From contig CM076262.1 of assembly GCA_038380795.1 (NCBI GenBank), positions 68,530,629-68,594,628 on the forward strand: a stretch of DNA of 64,000 nucleotides. The letters run 5' to 3'. The first letter of the stretch is position 1. Each line of letters starts with the position of its first letter. The notes beneath the pieces were generated by a model. That model was not told the DNA's origin. It did no database searches and saw nothing but the letters and a program-made list of their open reading frames with translations. This document shows, in pieces, positions 1 through 11,550 of the stretch. The stretch comes from Pyrocephalus nanus (Eukaryota > Chordata > Aves > Passeriformes > Tyrannidae). Position numbers and translations under genes: made by a program.

Positions 1-372
1 GAGCCTGTTCAGTGCCCGAGGGGGAAATGCCCTTCCCCGATACCCGTGTTCGGTGAACAAGCCCTTCTCGTTCACACACGCAACACACCGGGCAGAGCGC
101 AGGAGCTCCGCGGACGCGCCGCGATGCCCCCGGAACGTCCCTGCGCTGTTTAAGGCAGCCGCTCCCGGCCAGGCTTCGCTCCGTGCTCGGCGGGATCGCA
201 GCCCGAGCCGCGGGGCCGGCGGGAGGGAGCGGAGGAAGCGGAAGCCGCCGGGGCCGCCCCGCGCTCGCCTTCCCGCCGTGCCCGGCGCTGCCGGCCCCGC
301 TCGCCCCGTGCGTTCCCCGCACCCCCCGGCCTCGCACCGCCGCGACCCCCGAAGCCGCCCCGCACTGCCCCT

Positions 373-409
373 CCATCCCATCCCATCCCATCCCATCCCA
401 TCCCATCCC
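373..409. repeat. (CATCC)n microsatellite
   Basis: Seven perfect tandem copies of the pentamer CATCC within the CpG island, inside the presumed first intron of the leftward gene. It is likely length-variable. Confidence 0.9.
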
Positions 410-469
410 GGCCCGCCCGCAGCGCGGCCGCCCCTCCGTGTCCCCGCGCGCGGGCCCCGCGGCACTCAC

Positions 470-554
470 CGGCCCGGGCGGCCGGCTCTCCCGCGGCGGG
501 GCAGACGCTGCGGCGGGCGGGCTGTGCTCGCAGGTTGCGCGGCGCGCTCAGCAT
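470..554 (-). CDS. Possible first coding exon of an unidentified leftward gene (partial)
   Basis: On the minus strand an ATG at 554, preceded by GCGGGGC and so in moderate Kozak context, opens 28 codons that run to a consensus donor G|GTGAGTGCC after base 470. The peptide begins MLSAPRNLRAQPARRSVC and is rich in Ala, Arg and Pro. I do not recognise it. The next exon would lie left of base 1. The position inside a CpG island and the donor support an exon. That it is coding is much less certain, because open frames are common by chance in such GC-rich sequence and the exon could equally be 5' untranslated. Confidence 0.3.
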
Positions 555-715
555 GCCCCGCAGTGCCCCGGCCCGGCCCGGCCGCGGTGCCGCTCGGGGC
601 TCGCACCGGGAGCGCCGCGTCCGCCGCCGGCCGCGCCTGCCCGCACCGCGCGTGCGCACACCGGGCACGGGGCGGGGCCCTGCGGCTCCCCCGCCCCCCG
701 CGGGGCGGCCCGGCC

Positions 716-783
716 GGGACACGGACACGGACAGGGGCACGGACACGGAAGCGGCCTGGGCACGGACACGGACACGGACACGG
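716..783. repeat. (GGACAC)n-type degenerate hexamer tract
   Basis: Interrupted tandem copies of CGGACA/GGACAC occur upstream of the putative minus-strand start. It is a simple-sequence tract in the promoter island with no clear function. Confidence 0.8.
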
Positions 784-1099
784 AGCCTGCCCGGCCCGGG
801 CACCGGGCGGGTGCTGAGGCAGAGCTCGGGGGCAGGGAGTCTGCGGGGCCCAAGTTTAGGTGTGACACGGGACCTGGCGTCACTGGTTTTCCTAAATGTC
901 CGTAGTCCGGAGCCAGACACGAAGCAGACGGGCTGCGGGATACACAGTTTCCATGCCAGCAACTTGCCACTGGCATCTGCTCACCGAGCTCAGGACGGAG
1001 GTGACCTCAAGCCTCCTGCTCCCCCAGCACGCATCTTCACTGAGCACCGCGCGGGAAACGGGAACTCATTCCTGTGGCTGAGGGGCAGGATCAGTGTCA

Positions 1100-4000
1100 A
1101 TCAGGCCTCGTTTGTGACTTCAGTGAACTGCTGCACTTCATGGCCTGCATCTTAAACCTGCTTTCTGATTCCCCAAGGGAGAGGGATTTACATTTTCAGT
1201 TGTATGTCTCGTTAGTTAAAGGCCCATTACTGTCCAAAGCATCAGCAGCTAGAAGTTAAATCCCACAGGATTTATGATACAGAAGAACCAAAGGCTGCAG
1301 AAGAAAACCTTCCAGGGAGGGCACAGGGAACACAGAGGAGTTGGTGGGTCCTCAGTGCTGTGACACTCTAGAACAAGGTGACTGCTCTAAAGCAAGGCTC
1401 ACCCCATCACCTCCCCCTTACACACTGTAGCAAGTTTTTGCCTCAAGTATCTCCTTGGGAAAAGTCCACCTCGCCAGAAGCAAGAGAATTCAAGTAGCCT
1501 AACCTTCCCAGCTTCCAGCAAGTAGGCATTGGAATTGCCAGCCACAGGGAAAGGTCCCACTCACCATACCCAGCAGGGTTCACCGCTGAGAGCAATTTCA
1601 GCTGGGACAAATAAGCACTGTGCTGGTTTTGCCAGTCTCCTCCATGACCCCTCCTGCGAACTCTGGGCAACCCCAAGTCTGCAGAAGCCACTGTGACCTG
1701 ACATGAGCACACTTTTTTAGGGACTCTGCTTCCCTGCTGCTCAAAATAGAATAATGTAACTGGATTCCAGGTAGGAAATTATTCAGGACACTGTCACTAT
1801 TCCGCAGCATGGAGAAGCACTCCTTGCTGCAGGCAGCCCAGGGCTCCGGGCAGAACAGCAGCTTTGGCAGGAGTGGAATGGGTTTGCCTTGTTCATGTCG
1901 AATTCCTGCCCCTCCCCGTGAGGAGACTGAAAGGGCTCCACTGCCTTAGCAAGATAAAGGTTTCTAAAGTTCACACAAGCTGCCAATAGTCCAAAATATC
2001 TGTCTGTTCTCCTGCCATCCCTGAGACCCACAGTGCTGCTGCTGTCAGAGCAGAGGTGTTAAAGCAGCTCCACTCAAAGGTCTGTCAGCATTACAGAGCT
2101 GGCTGTGCAGGGCTTTATAAACCTGCCCATAAAAACTCACTCCAGGCTGGAGCAGGGCAAACAGTGCCCCCAAGCAGGGAAGTGTGACTTTCTTTTTATT
2201 GTGCAAACGAGGAAACAATGAAATAAAATAAAAATAAAGGTAAAATTAATAAAGATAAATAAAAAAATAAATCAACCCCTGCCTTGGCAATGGCCTGCAG
2301 ACAAACCCGAGGACTCCTGGGTTGTAGGATGTCGAGAACAGCCCTGGGGGTCCAGCCTGAGCCTCCCCCTGCACCCGTGCCCCCCTGCCCAGCGAAGGGC
2401 GATGCTGCCCTCTCGTGGTGCCCAGCGGGATGACAGCCCAGCGCCGACAGCGTTACCCGACCCTGCACCCGGCAGGGCCGCCCCGAAACGCCGCACGGGA
2501 AACAGGGACCCCACCGTGCTGGCCCGACACCCCTCGCCCCGACAGCAGCCTACACTTACCACCAAAAGCCTTTAAATCCACGCAGCGAGGTGCGAGGGCC
2601 ATGCTGGCGCTCACCTGTGCAGGACACGGAGCTGTTTTCTTCCCCTCCTCCTGACTTTTTTTAAGCTGCTTTCAGTGTAAATTCCCTGGATGGCGCTCTG
2701 AGAAACCTGTTCTTGTGGAACGTGTCCCTGAGTTGGACCGAGATGAGCTTTAATGTCCCTTCCAACTCAAACCACCCTGGGATTCTGAATCCTCATGTCC
2801 CTCCAAGCAAAAGCAATCCCTGCATTTTATTAGGGGAAATGGAGGAAGAAGCTGGTGCTATCAAGTTATCGCTTTGTGTGAGGACACGCGGGCAAGTCTT
2901 TGTTGGCCCTTCACATATGATTCACTCATATTTACAATGCTTTGCTTCAGCTGACTGAAGCTTTTTGTGATTTATTTCTAATAGAGTTGCAGAAATGTAG
3001 CCCTGGCCTGCCAGAACAGACAGGAACTCCATGAAAATAGGTTGGTTCCTAGCACTTTTTTACTGTTCTTGGAATAAGTAGCAGGTTTTGTTCTTCCTGA
3101 TGCTTAATAAACCCGTTTTGTTAACTGGCTTTAAGTAGAGCCTTCCCCTGTTCCTGTATAGATCTATAATTGTAATAGCAATGTTTTCTTCTGACAGTCT
3201 GTTTTTCAGCTAATTCTTTCCCTACCTTTCTCATTCTGCCCATCTTTCTATCCCTGACTGATTCACACCTACAAATTTTTCCATTTTTCCTTTGATTGAA
3301 AATAACTTGCTCTTCAGAGGGGTTTTTTTGTGTTTACTAATGTGCAGCCTCAGAAATAAAGTAGTACTACAAAGCAATTCCTTCAAGTCAAGAAATAGGA
3401 AGAAATAAAAGGAATCTTATGGAATAAGTTGTACAGAAATATGCATTTTCCCTGGATAACAGCTCCACAGAGTCCCGTGACGTGTATTTTGGGGAATACG
3501 TTCTCTCTACTTAGCCTAGATTGTGGTTATGATCCTAAACATGGCTTTTTGGAATATCTTGCCCAGTGTTTTTTGACTGAAATCTGAATATTTTCAAAAC
3601 AGGGATTCAAACAAACAAATAAAAAAATAATAATAAAAATAAATAAATCGCAGCATAAAAAAATCTGTCCCGTGGAAAGAGTAAAAGGATCAATCGTGTT
3701 ATAACTGACTTGTCACAAACACCTTCCACCGTTCCCATAGCAAAGAACTACATAACTATAGTTCATGCTTATATGTTGATAAATGTCGTGAATACAGTCA
3801 ATCTTTGCAATAAAAAGTTTGGAAACCTGTTCCAAAGGTTTCTAAGACAGCATATGAACTTAAATAGGGATTTCTCTCTTTTCTTTTAATAATCCCATGT
3901 TTCTAAGTTTGTTTCAGGACTTTGGTTATCTCAGAGGGCTCACTTTTACCAATCTAGGAGAATATTGTGATACTCGGACTGGCCAGTGCTTTGTACCCAG

Positions 4001-4884
4001 GAATTTCAAGGCAATGAAAAATACAAATCCAGCTGCAGGGAGAAGAAGGATATAGGCTGGAGAAGCAGTTCTAGCATAAATCTTTTTTTCCACATTTTGC
4101 CCCTATTTTTTTTCCATACAATTGCAGGGGAAGAGTAGAGAAGAGGGGCTTCTTGATAAATTGTTTTTTAACAAACACCAAAGAAAAACAACAGTAAGTT
4201 TCTGGTCACATACTACATGATATCAGTATTTCTGCATGCAAAGGAACCAAAATATTTTTACTAGAAATCGGCTCCAAATGCAAGATTCCTGGATGTGCTC
4301 AGGCTGGATTTGCTGCACCTGTGTGCTGTGTCAAATGTGCCTCAGGTGCTGCCAAGAAGCACCTGGCACACCAGGAATCTAGCCAGGATCCCCATAAATG
4401 CCTTCCCACGAGTAGGTAGAGGTGGCTCATCAGCAATAAAGGTGGTGGCCAAATACATTTTAGTCCCTTTTGCTGGCACACAGAGAGCTGTTTGTGCTTG
4501 CTGAGTCAGCTGCACGAGCACAGGTGATCATCTCTCTGGCGTAAACTTGCTGGGACAAATTTCCTCCTTCAAACCCCAAACATGCAGGAACACACCTGAA
4601 TCAGGGAGAGTAAATTTGCACTGATTCAGCATTTTATATTGGCATGGTATCTCGAACCCAATAGTAGGCACCCAAGGCCTGGAACTGGAGCTTCCAGTTC
4701 CAATAAACATCATATCTTTAGCTCCTAAGACTGACAAGACTCTCTAGAAAAGATAATTAATGAATCAGATATGGGGGTCCTGCTTTGCCTTGCTCAGGGG
4801 TTCTTCTTGAGGCTCTTGAGTAGTGGAAACTGAAGTCCACTGGAGCTGAGATCACTAGGTAGCTCACCACCTTACCTACTGAAA
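1100..4884. other. Host non-coding DNA, no gene supported
   Basis: Only short chance frames are seen on either strand. Contents are an A-rich (AAAT)n-like tract at about 2,218-2,272, a weak CTCF-like match on the minus strand near 2,404-2,418 (one mismatch in the core), a CR1 fragment listed separately, and another A/AAAT-rich tract at about 3,610-3,650. Confidence 0.6.
2706..2797 (+). mobile_element. CR1 retroposon 3' fragment
   Basis: The stretch containing GTCCCTTCCAACTCAAACCA followed by CCCTGGGATTCTGAAT is the diagnostic 3' end of CR1 in the sense direction. The copy is short and diverged, as most CR1 copies are, being 5'-truncated. Confidence 0.75.
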
Positions 4885-5195
4885 TGTAATTGCAGAATAA
4901 TTTGAGTTGGAAGGGACATTTTAAAGGTTACCTAGTCCAACCCCATGCAATAAGCAGGAACACCTTCAACTAGGTCAGGTTGTTCAGAGCCCATCCAACC
5001 TGACCTTCAATGTTTCCAGGAAAGGGGCATCCACCACCTGTGCCAGTGTTTCACCACCCTCAGAGTAAAAAACTTTTTCTTGTATTTAATCTATATTCAC
5101 CCTTCTTCAATAGAAAACCATTCCCCCTTATCCTAATCCTGGCCTTCCCTTTGCCTATAGTTGCCAGTCTGGTCTTGAAAGCCTCTGTGTAATCA
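4885..5195 (-). mobile_element. CR1 retroposon fragment (3' region)
   Basis: The plus strand reads, in order, TTGGAAGGGACATTTTAAAG, CTAGTCCAACCCCATGCAAT, CAACTAGGTCAGGTTGTTCA, a CATCCACCACCTGTGCCAGT segment and a CACCACCCTCAGAGTAAAAA segment. This is the classic CR1 3' untranslated region in reverse orientation. It is about 310 bp and moderately diverged, and no intact reverse transcriptase remains. Confidence 0.9.
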
Positions 5196-5203
5196 CTTTT
5201 AAA

Positions 5204-5960
5204 TTAAATGCTTAGAAATGTGTAGGGAAGCAGCCCTATTTCCTTAATTTTATAGCTGAGGGAACTTTGGAGGGAGAAGCAGGCAATGTTTTGAGGGAAA
5301 ATCTGAGGTAAAGCCTCAGGGACAGGAAGACCTTGGAGGGAAAAGCCTGAGTAGCGAACATTTTGGGGGTGAAATATGAGGTTGTCTTGAGTGTCGCCGA
5401 GGGGCTTTGCAGATCCCTGAGGGAGAAGGGGGCGTTCTGCCATGTCGCTACGGGGGAAAAGGCTGCCCTGAAGGGTAAGCGGGTGTCTCATGTGTCCCTG
5501 AGGGGCTGTGAGGGACACTGAGGAAAAAGGCTGCCCTGAGGGTGCCTGTGGGGCTCGGAGGGAGCCCTGAAGGGGCCGGGCCGAGGCGGGGCAGTCGCGG
5601 CTCCCTGTGCCGCAGGGCGGGAAGGCGCTGCCCGCCGCTCCCCTCAGCCCCCCAGCCGCGCTGTCCCGACCCTCCCGCGGTCCGAGAGGCGAAAGGCGCT
5701 CTGAGAACCTCCGATAAAAGGTGTTGGGGTCCCCCCGGGGCACATTTTAGGCTGTTTTAGAGGCAGAGAGTGTTAAGCATCGACGCCAGAGGGGCAGAAG
5801 GGTCTTTCATGGAGTTACTGAGGGAAAAGCTTCTTGAACGCCTGAGGTAACTCAGAAGGGACAGAGTTTCATGGACGTAAAGCTAAGGGCACTTCGAAAG
5901 GACATGCAGAGCAGGTTTTGAGGGAAAATCTGAGGGGACAATAGTAACATCCTGGAGTAT
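5204..5960. repeat. GC-rich degenerate repeat block (TGAGGGAAAA motif)
   Basis: The motif TGAGGGAAAA and relatives recur many times. The longer string TTTTGAGGGAAAATCTGAGG occurs at about 5,291 and again at about 5,916, so the block contains an internal duplication. A CpG-rich core (5,560-5,700) is followed by GATAAAAGG at about 5,713, which resembles a TATA box. It could be an old LTR or a minisatellite. I cannot assign a family, and the reading frames across it show no recognisable protein. Confidence 0.45.
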
Positions 5961-6246
5961 GTTTTAGGACAAAATCAGAAGTAGTTTAGGGAAGACATTG
6001 GCAGCCTTTTTGTAGCCGGGACCTGCAAGTTTGCAAGAGGATTAAAGTATCACAAACAATAAAGATTTTAGCAGAATGAACAGTTTGGATTGGCGTAGTT
6101 GCAGGAACTGGAAGTGTAGGCGGGGTGAAGTAAAAGGATTCTTGTGAAAGTAAATCACCATCGTATGGAATGACTCCAAAAATTAAAAATACTATTTTCA
6201 ATTACTTAGAGTCACGAAGCCAAAGTTTAACAGAAAATCATGGACA

Positions 6247-8050
6247 GTCTCAGGCCTGACTGTGTCCTCCTGCCTTGGCAGAAGCTGTCAGAGAAGAAAG
6301 CACAGACAGGAGTAGAACTTGCGGCAACAGTGAAGAAGAAGAGCAGCGGCGGTGAGATGAAGAGGAGGCACGACAGAGACCCTCTGGGCAAAGGCACTTC
6401 ACTGGCACACCCAGGGCAGGGATCCCTAAGAGTCCAGCGGGCACCTTCAGGCTGCCCCAGCTGGCTTTGTGCTGAGCGACCTCCCTGTAAGCAGGGCTGG
6501 GTCTTTGCTTTGCTGTGGGTGTCCTTTGGCCATCGTGCTCCTTTGGCTGCCCAGACAGGGGGGCAACCCTATAAGGAGTATGAGAGCCCCTGTCTCCACA
6601 CCTGAGGGGGGAAACGGAGCTCTCCCGCCCCCTAGCCCACCCTGTAAGCAGGGCAGGGCTTTTCCTCCTGGCACCTTTGTGCCTGCTGGTGGTCCCTGGC
6701 CACAGTGAACCCCTGGAGGTGGGGTGTGTCATGGCCTTGGTCCCTGGGCCAGCTGTGAAGCCCCTCAGTGTGCTGAGGCCCCTCTGGCCTCTGCACAGCC
6801 CAGGACAGGTCTGAGGCTCTGCTCTCCTGCCCGGTGGGAGGGCTGGCTCCCCACACGTTGGCTGCACAGAGCTTGTTCCTTCTTCTGGGTTGTTCTCCCT
6901 GTGTGTCTTTGTCGGTGTGAGCGAGCCAGTGAGCTTGTGCTTTATCCCCCCTAGCACTAAGGGTAGTGTAGCTTAGACTTTCCGGGAGGAAAAGAGGGGC
7001 TCTGTGCAGCAACTGGGGGGGTGCCCTCTGAACCCGCGGACGGAGACAGGGCCTGGCCTTGCCCCTTCTTTCCCAGGATAGAGTGAAGCCCGTTAGTATC
7101 AGTGCAGGCACCGTGACCCGCTTATGGCCAGGGCCTGGGCATGTGCCTGTGCTGCAGGGCTGCCTGTTCTGCTGGTGATGTCCCAGTGTGTGCCCCCCGT
7201 GTCCTCAGGGCTGGGGCCCTGTCCCCCCGGCCTTAGGCTGAGAGGCTGCTGTTGGGAGTGCTGGGCCTCGGAGGCGGCCCTGTAAGTGGGGCTTTGTGTG
7301 TCCCCTGTACCCGGTGGGTGGTTGGAAGGACCCTCTGTAACCAGGTGGGTGTCCCGTGGGATCCCCACCCTTTCACAGGTGTGGGGCTGGGTGTGTGCCC
7401 TCCCTGTCCTCGGGGAAGGCCGAGCTCTGTGGCTCCCTGGGTGTGGACCTGCCTGTAAGCAGGGTCTGAGCCTGAGCGCCTTTGTGCTCCCTCAGCTGGC
7501 AGCCTGTGCGGGGCGACCGCCCCATTAGCGGGGAGCAGGTTGGGTGACCCTGAATGGGAGAGAAGGAGCCTCCATGGGCCCTTGGGCCCAGGGCCACCCT
7601 GTAAGTCAGGACCAGTGCCCTGGAGTCCTGGGCACTTTGCAGTGGCTGGAGCCTCCTGTAAGCAGGAATGCAAGCCTCTTTGGCCACTGCTTTGCATGCT
7701 CAGCTGCCTTTGCCCAGAGGGCCCAGCTCCCAGCAGCAGATGGGACTGTGCCAGTTAGACGGGTTTGTGGAGGTGGGGGGGCCTTGGGTGGGTGGGTAAT
7801 GGCTTGGAGATCTCCCTCTGGGGGTGCAGGCAGTGGGCTTCCTTCATAGGGAGGAGCTGGTGCTTCTCAGGCCTGACTTCTCCTCCTGCCTTGGCAGGAG
7901 CTGTCAGAGAAGAAAGCAGAGACAGGAGTGGAACTTTGAGGCAACAATAAAGAAGAGCAGCAGCAGCAAGCTCAGGAGTGGACCGGTGAGGCAGCAGGGA
8001 GGAGCTGGTGTTTTTCAGACCCAGTGGTGTCACTGTGGTGAGACAAGTAA
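6247..8050. repeat. Composite repeat cassette with ~100-bp terminal direct repeats
   Basis: About 100 bases beginning TCTCAGGCCTGACT occur at 6,247-6,345 and again, with a modest number of differences, at 7,866-7,965; the copies include the shared string CTGTCAGAGAAGAAAGCA. Between them the near-palindromic core CCTGTAAGCAGG recurs at 6,484, 6,641, 7,452 and 7,655, with variants at 7,279, 7,333 and 7,598. The core is often followed by a CTTTG(T/G)GC-type segment. The spacing is irregular (54-638 bp). It is probably a decayed tandem or LTR-type repeat, with no coding potential recognised. Confidence 0.55.
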
Positions 8051-9895
8051 AAATTAGGGGGACTTGTGCTGGTTGAGAGAGTTGGCAAGTTTCTCCAGAA
8101 GTTTTTCACAATTTCTTTCTGCCCTAGAATTACAGTTAATCACGGGCTGATTACTGTTTTTTCTCTGTGTCTGACCTGCTCTTCAAGAGTTTCTGCCAGT
8201 GCCCCATTTGGAAATCTTCTGGTGCTGTTTTCTCTCAATATTTTTTTGTGGGTTTTTTGTTTGTTTTTGCAGCATCCTTAGAGCAAAGGAATTATCTGGA
8301 CCCCAGTGTCCACAAAATTCTTGTTTCTTCCAAGGAACAGCACCTGTGACTTCTGTTTTTATTGGCTCCCCGTGGTTTTTTTTCATCAATAAAATGCAAA
8401 CTCCAGTTAAGGTTTATCTCTCTAGCTAAATGCACCAGGTTTACTGGGGAGGGGGAGAAGAAGTAGTTTTGACATTTTTCGGAAGAGTTCCAAGTTCCCC
8501 TAGGCATTAGGTGTTTTTATGCCTAAGGTCCCCAACAGCATGGTCTGGGTCAGGCTTTTGCTGAATCTCCAACTCAGCTTTCTCCACATCTGTTTTGTTG
8601 ACACCTCAGCTTCAGAGGCTCGAGTTCTTTCAGTATGGAAAATGTTCCCAAAAGGAGTGTTTCTGGGGTGCTCCAAAGGTGCAGGAGCACTCAGCAAGAT
8701 CTCCACCAGAGGTGTTGTGTTACAGGACAAGGGGCTAAGGTTGGGCTGTGGCTGTGCCCTCTGGCCTGTCCTGGATGACAGTGGGGTGGAAAAAGCCTGA
8801 AACAGCCCCATTTTCAGGCATTTGATGTACCAGTGTTGAAACACTCTGCTGCAGCACAGATGAAATGATTCCACAGTATTTGCTGGAGGGTCTCTGTAGT
8901 AATGGTGCTTGTAGCAACTCTGACGATTATATTGCAAGGTACTCACACCAGCACAGCTCTTTGGGTATCTGGGTGACTTCTCACTGCTCCGATACTCCCC
9001 CCTCCTTTCACTTCTAATTTTACATGGTCTTGTGCTTCTCTTTACTGAAGCTCAGTGCTTCTTTCTGTCAGTACTGCCTTTATCCACAACCTCTCCTAGA
9101 TTAATAGCTCAAATCAGAGCGTTGGGCTGCATCGAGAAAAGAAAAAAGGAAATAATTTCCTAAGATGTGTTTTTCTGTGGCAAAAGTGCTGCACAGGGGC
9201 ATGAAGTGACCCACTTGCTGTCCCTGAAGCAGTAGGGGACTCGAGCTTTCAGCCAGTTGTGGGTTCTCCAGCCTAAGCAAACAGAAGCAGACAACAGGAG
9301 GTTGCTGGCAGCACTTGGAAATCCCGCTCTGTCCCACACAGTTTGTCCTTATGGACTGGGAGGAGCTGCTGAGTGACCAGCCTCGCACAAGTGATTGGGT
9401 GTGTGGCTGGAGAGCTGCTGGTGTTTGGGGTGAGGGGGATGAGGAGGAGAGCTGAGGGAGGACCGAACCGGACCTGTGCTATCACGGTCCATTGCGCTAC
9501 CAAGCCCTGCTTCCCTGCTCCCTATTCCCTGCTTCCCATTCCCTGCTTCCCTGCCCCAGACTCACCGGGCAGGGCCGCGCTGACCTGTAGCGCCTCGGCT
9601 CCCTCCGTCCCTCCCTGGTGGGGCCTGTGCGGCGGCTGGAGGGAAGGTAACGGGGCTCTGGATGAAACTGTGACTCCCGAACAGCTCCCGCGCTGCCTGA
9701 GAGCGGCGACAGAGAAAGGAAAGGCAGGCGGAGTAAACCCAAAAGCTGCACTTCTCATGTCCAGCTCTCGGTGCTACCTCAGAGCTAATCAGGCTGGGGG
9801 CGGGCTCAGCTTTCAGGCTGAAACACCTGGGGCTGAATATAAAATCTGTATATCTATTTATATACACATATATGTTTACTTATTTGTGTATATAA
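8050..9895. other. Host non-coding DNA, no gene firmly supported
   Basis: The only gene-like signal is a short CpG-enriched stretch (9,540-9,760) with a minus-strand consensus donor G|GTGAGT after base 9,566. This could be a small alternative first exon of a leftward transcript but has no further support. A degenerate TTCCCTGC/TCCCTATTCC repeat lies at 9,508-9,558. Confidence 0.45.
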
Positions 9896-9898
9896 AAC

Positions 9899-10040
9899 AG
9901 AGCCACAGAATGGTTTGGGGTGGAAGGAACCTTAAAGCTCGTCCAGTCCCACTGCACTGCTGTGTATAGGAACACGTTCCACTAGACCAGGTTTATAAGA
10001 GCTCCATCCAGCCTGGCCTCGAGCACCTCCAGGGAGATGC
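9899..10040 (-). mobile_element. CR1 retroposon fragment
   Basis: The plus strand carries CCACAGAATGGTTTGGGGTG, then GGAAGGAACCTTAAAG, ACTAGACCAGG and CCATCCAGCCTGGCCTCGAG, which is the CR1 3' region in reverse orientation. It is truncated and interrupted after about 140 bp, and an AT-rich run (TATATATAAAACATATTG) follows. Confidence 0.85.
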
Positions 10041-10789
10041 AGAGATGGATATATATAAAACATATTGTATACAATTAAAAAATATTTAAATTTTATAGAG
10101 CATTTGCTCTTCTGAAGCATATAAAATCCTTACATGGCGGGGAAAACAACCAGACCAACCTTTAGCAGCAGAGAAGTCGGTGGGGGACTGGTATTTATCC
10201 CAGATCCCCTCTCCAGTGTGTTACCTGGTTTTTGACCTTCAATCAATGTGTTTTCACTATATGTTTTTTTCCTAATCTACAAAATGTACAAATATTTTGA
10301 GCCATCTTCAGGTAATAATTTGGAAAACTCATCTCAGTTGCCCTCCTGGGATTTCAGATACACTATTTTAAAGCGTGCCTGGCTGCATAATGATGGAATA
10401 AACCAGCGTTAATGCCTTGAATTTAAAAGTAAATGTTTCCTAAGTATCTTGTTTTGCTTACTCGCAGGATTGTAGCAATGCCGTTAAAATTCTTCAACTG
10501 GCATTCAGCTGCTTTAGATTCCATCAAGACACTTTAGTATTTCCGTTATCCCAGGAACACAGAAACATTCTCCCTTAGCCTTTTGTTGCATTGCCTGTCT
10601 CCCAGCCCTTTGAAACACTCTTTGGCTCTAACATCCTTGCGATACCCCTATTACGATACCCCTATTATGTGTGGTTGCTGTCCTTGCCCTCCCGCACTCT
10701 CCTAATGGCTTCAGGTTGTCCTTTCCCAGAGTTTGGGTGCGTTCCAGTCGCACTTCAAAGAGAATTTCTAAGTTAATTGTTCTCTGCTT

Positions 10790-11550
10790 CCGTAAGCACA
10801 AACGAGGCGCGGGGCTCTGTTCCTTACAAACACGGTGAGCCTGCTGTTCGACCCCCGCGAGGTTAGAGCTTGTCAGGTCTGAGTTCCTGGCAGAAAAGCC
10901 TAAGCCCTGAAGGTTTCTCCCTGGATTTCGGCGTTGTTTGGCTCGTATAGCCCCAAGCCCTCAAAGCCGCTTCCTACTGCAGGCGAGCTCAGGAGCTCCT
11001 GCTTAGGCAGCTTTTCTCCCTCTCTAATGTTCAAAGCGTGGCTCGGTGCCGCTGTTTCGTGCGTGCTTTCCACGCGATCCCTTCGAGGCGTGCTGGACCG
11101 CCCTTCCCGCCGGCGCTGTGCTCCGCGGGCAGCGCTGGGAGCTGTGGGTGGCCGCTCCCTCTGCTGCCTGCCGATATCCCGACCCTGCGCAGAGCTGTGT
11201 TCTTTCAGGGCAGGCACACAGCACTGGAACGAGGAAATCACCATAATCCAGCGTGATTTGCAGTAGCGTGCCCAAACTCGGTGTTGTGTCTGGCTCCGGC
11301 CGCGGCTCTCGGCCCTCTCAAAGCGCACTCTGCAGGGTCCCTCCCGCTGCCTGCGCTGAGGCTCAGCGGGACACTGACCAAGGAGGGGGTGCGCATGAGG
11401 CATTTACCACGTATTTTGCGTTCTCTGCGCTCGAAAACGCCGAGGTGAGACGAAGCTGTTGCAGAGGGACGGTACAGCGGCCAGCGAAGCAGGGTCTGAT
11501 GCCTGCAGGCAGCAGCGGGCAGGTATGGCTGCAGGACTAAGGCAAGAGCC
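10790..11550. promoter_or_regulatory. CpG-rich block, possible promoter or enhancer island
   Basis: CpG dinucleotides are frequent over about 750 bp, in contrast to flanks that are nearly CpG-free. Densest parts are 11,040-11,180 and 11,270-11,480. No splice donor, TATA box or recognisable open frame stands out on either strand. It could be an orphan CpG island, an alternative promoter or an old GC-rich repeat. Confidence 0.35.

Larger units (their letters stand above)
1..1100 (-). promoter_or_regulatory. CpG-island promoter, probably of a minus-strand gene
   Basis: About the first 900 bases are extremely GC- and CpG-rich, unlike the following 30 kb, which is the usual signature of a vertebrate promoter island. 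A full match to the NRF1 palindrome-type site (CGCGCGTGCGCA) lies at 647-658 and GC boxes (Sp1-type) at about 669-700. A strong splice donor on the minus strand (G|GTGAGT) sits at 470/469, so transcription is most likely leftward, with the gene body outside the window. No TATA box was seen, as expected for this promoter class. No comparably good donor was seen on the plus strand, but a divergent plus-strand transcript cannot be excluded. That it is a promoter island is fairly sure; its gene is unknown. Confidence 0.6.

Noticed and set aside
53..1155. Long overlapping frames on both strands in the CpG island
   Set aside because: Stop codons are rare in such GC-rich sequence. The composition is Pro/Arg/Ala-rich with no domain, and only the short donor-bounded exon has support.
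6250..7849. Several 70-235-codon frames on both strands
   Set aside because: They lie in the degenerate repeat cassette. The recurring PAYR/ALLTG residues are translations of the CCTGTAAGCAGG core.
9522..9758. Possible minus-strand first exon ending at a GTGAGT donor (9,566)
   Set aside because: The donor is good but the CpG density is modest, the peptide is not protein-like and there is no partner exon. It is kept only as a remark.
10840..10870. tRNA-like B box (GTTCGACCC)
   Set aside because: No A box, acceptor stem or anticodon arm can be placed upstream, so it is not a tRNA gene.
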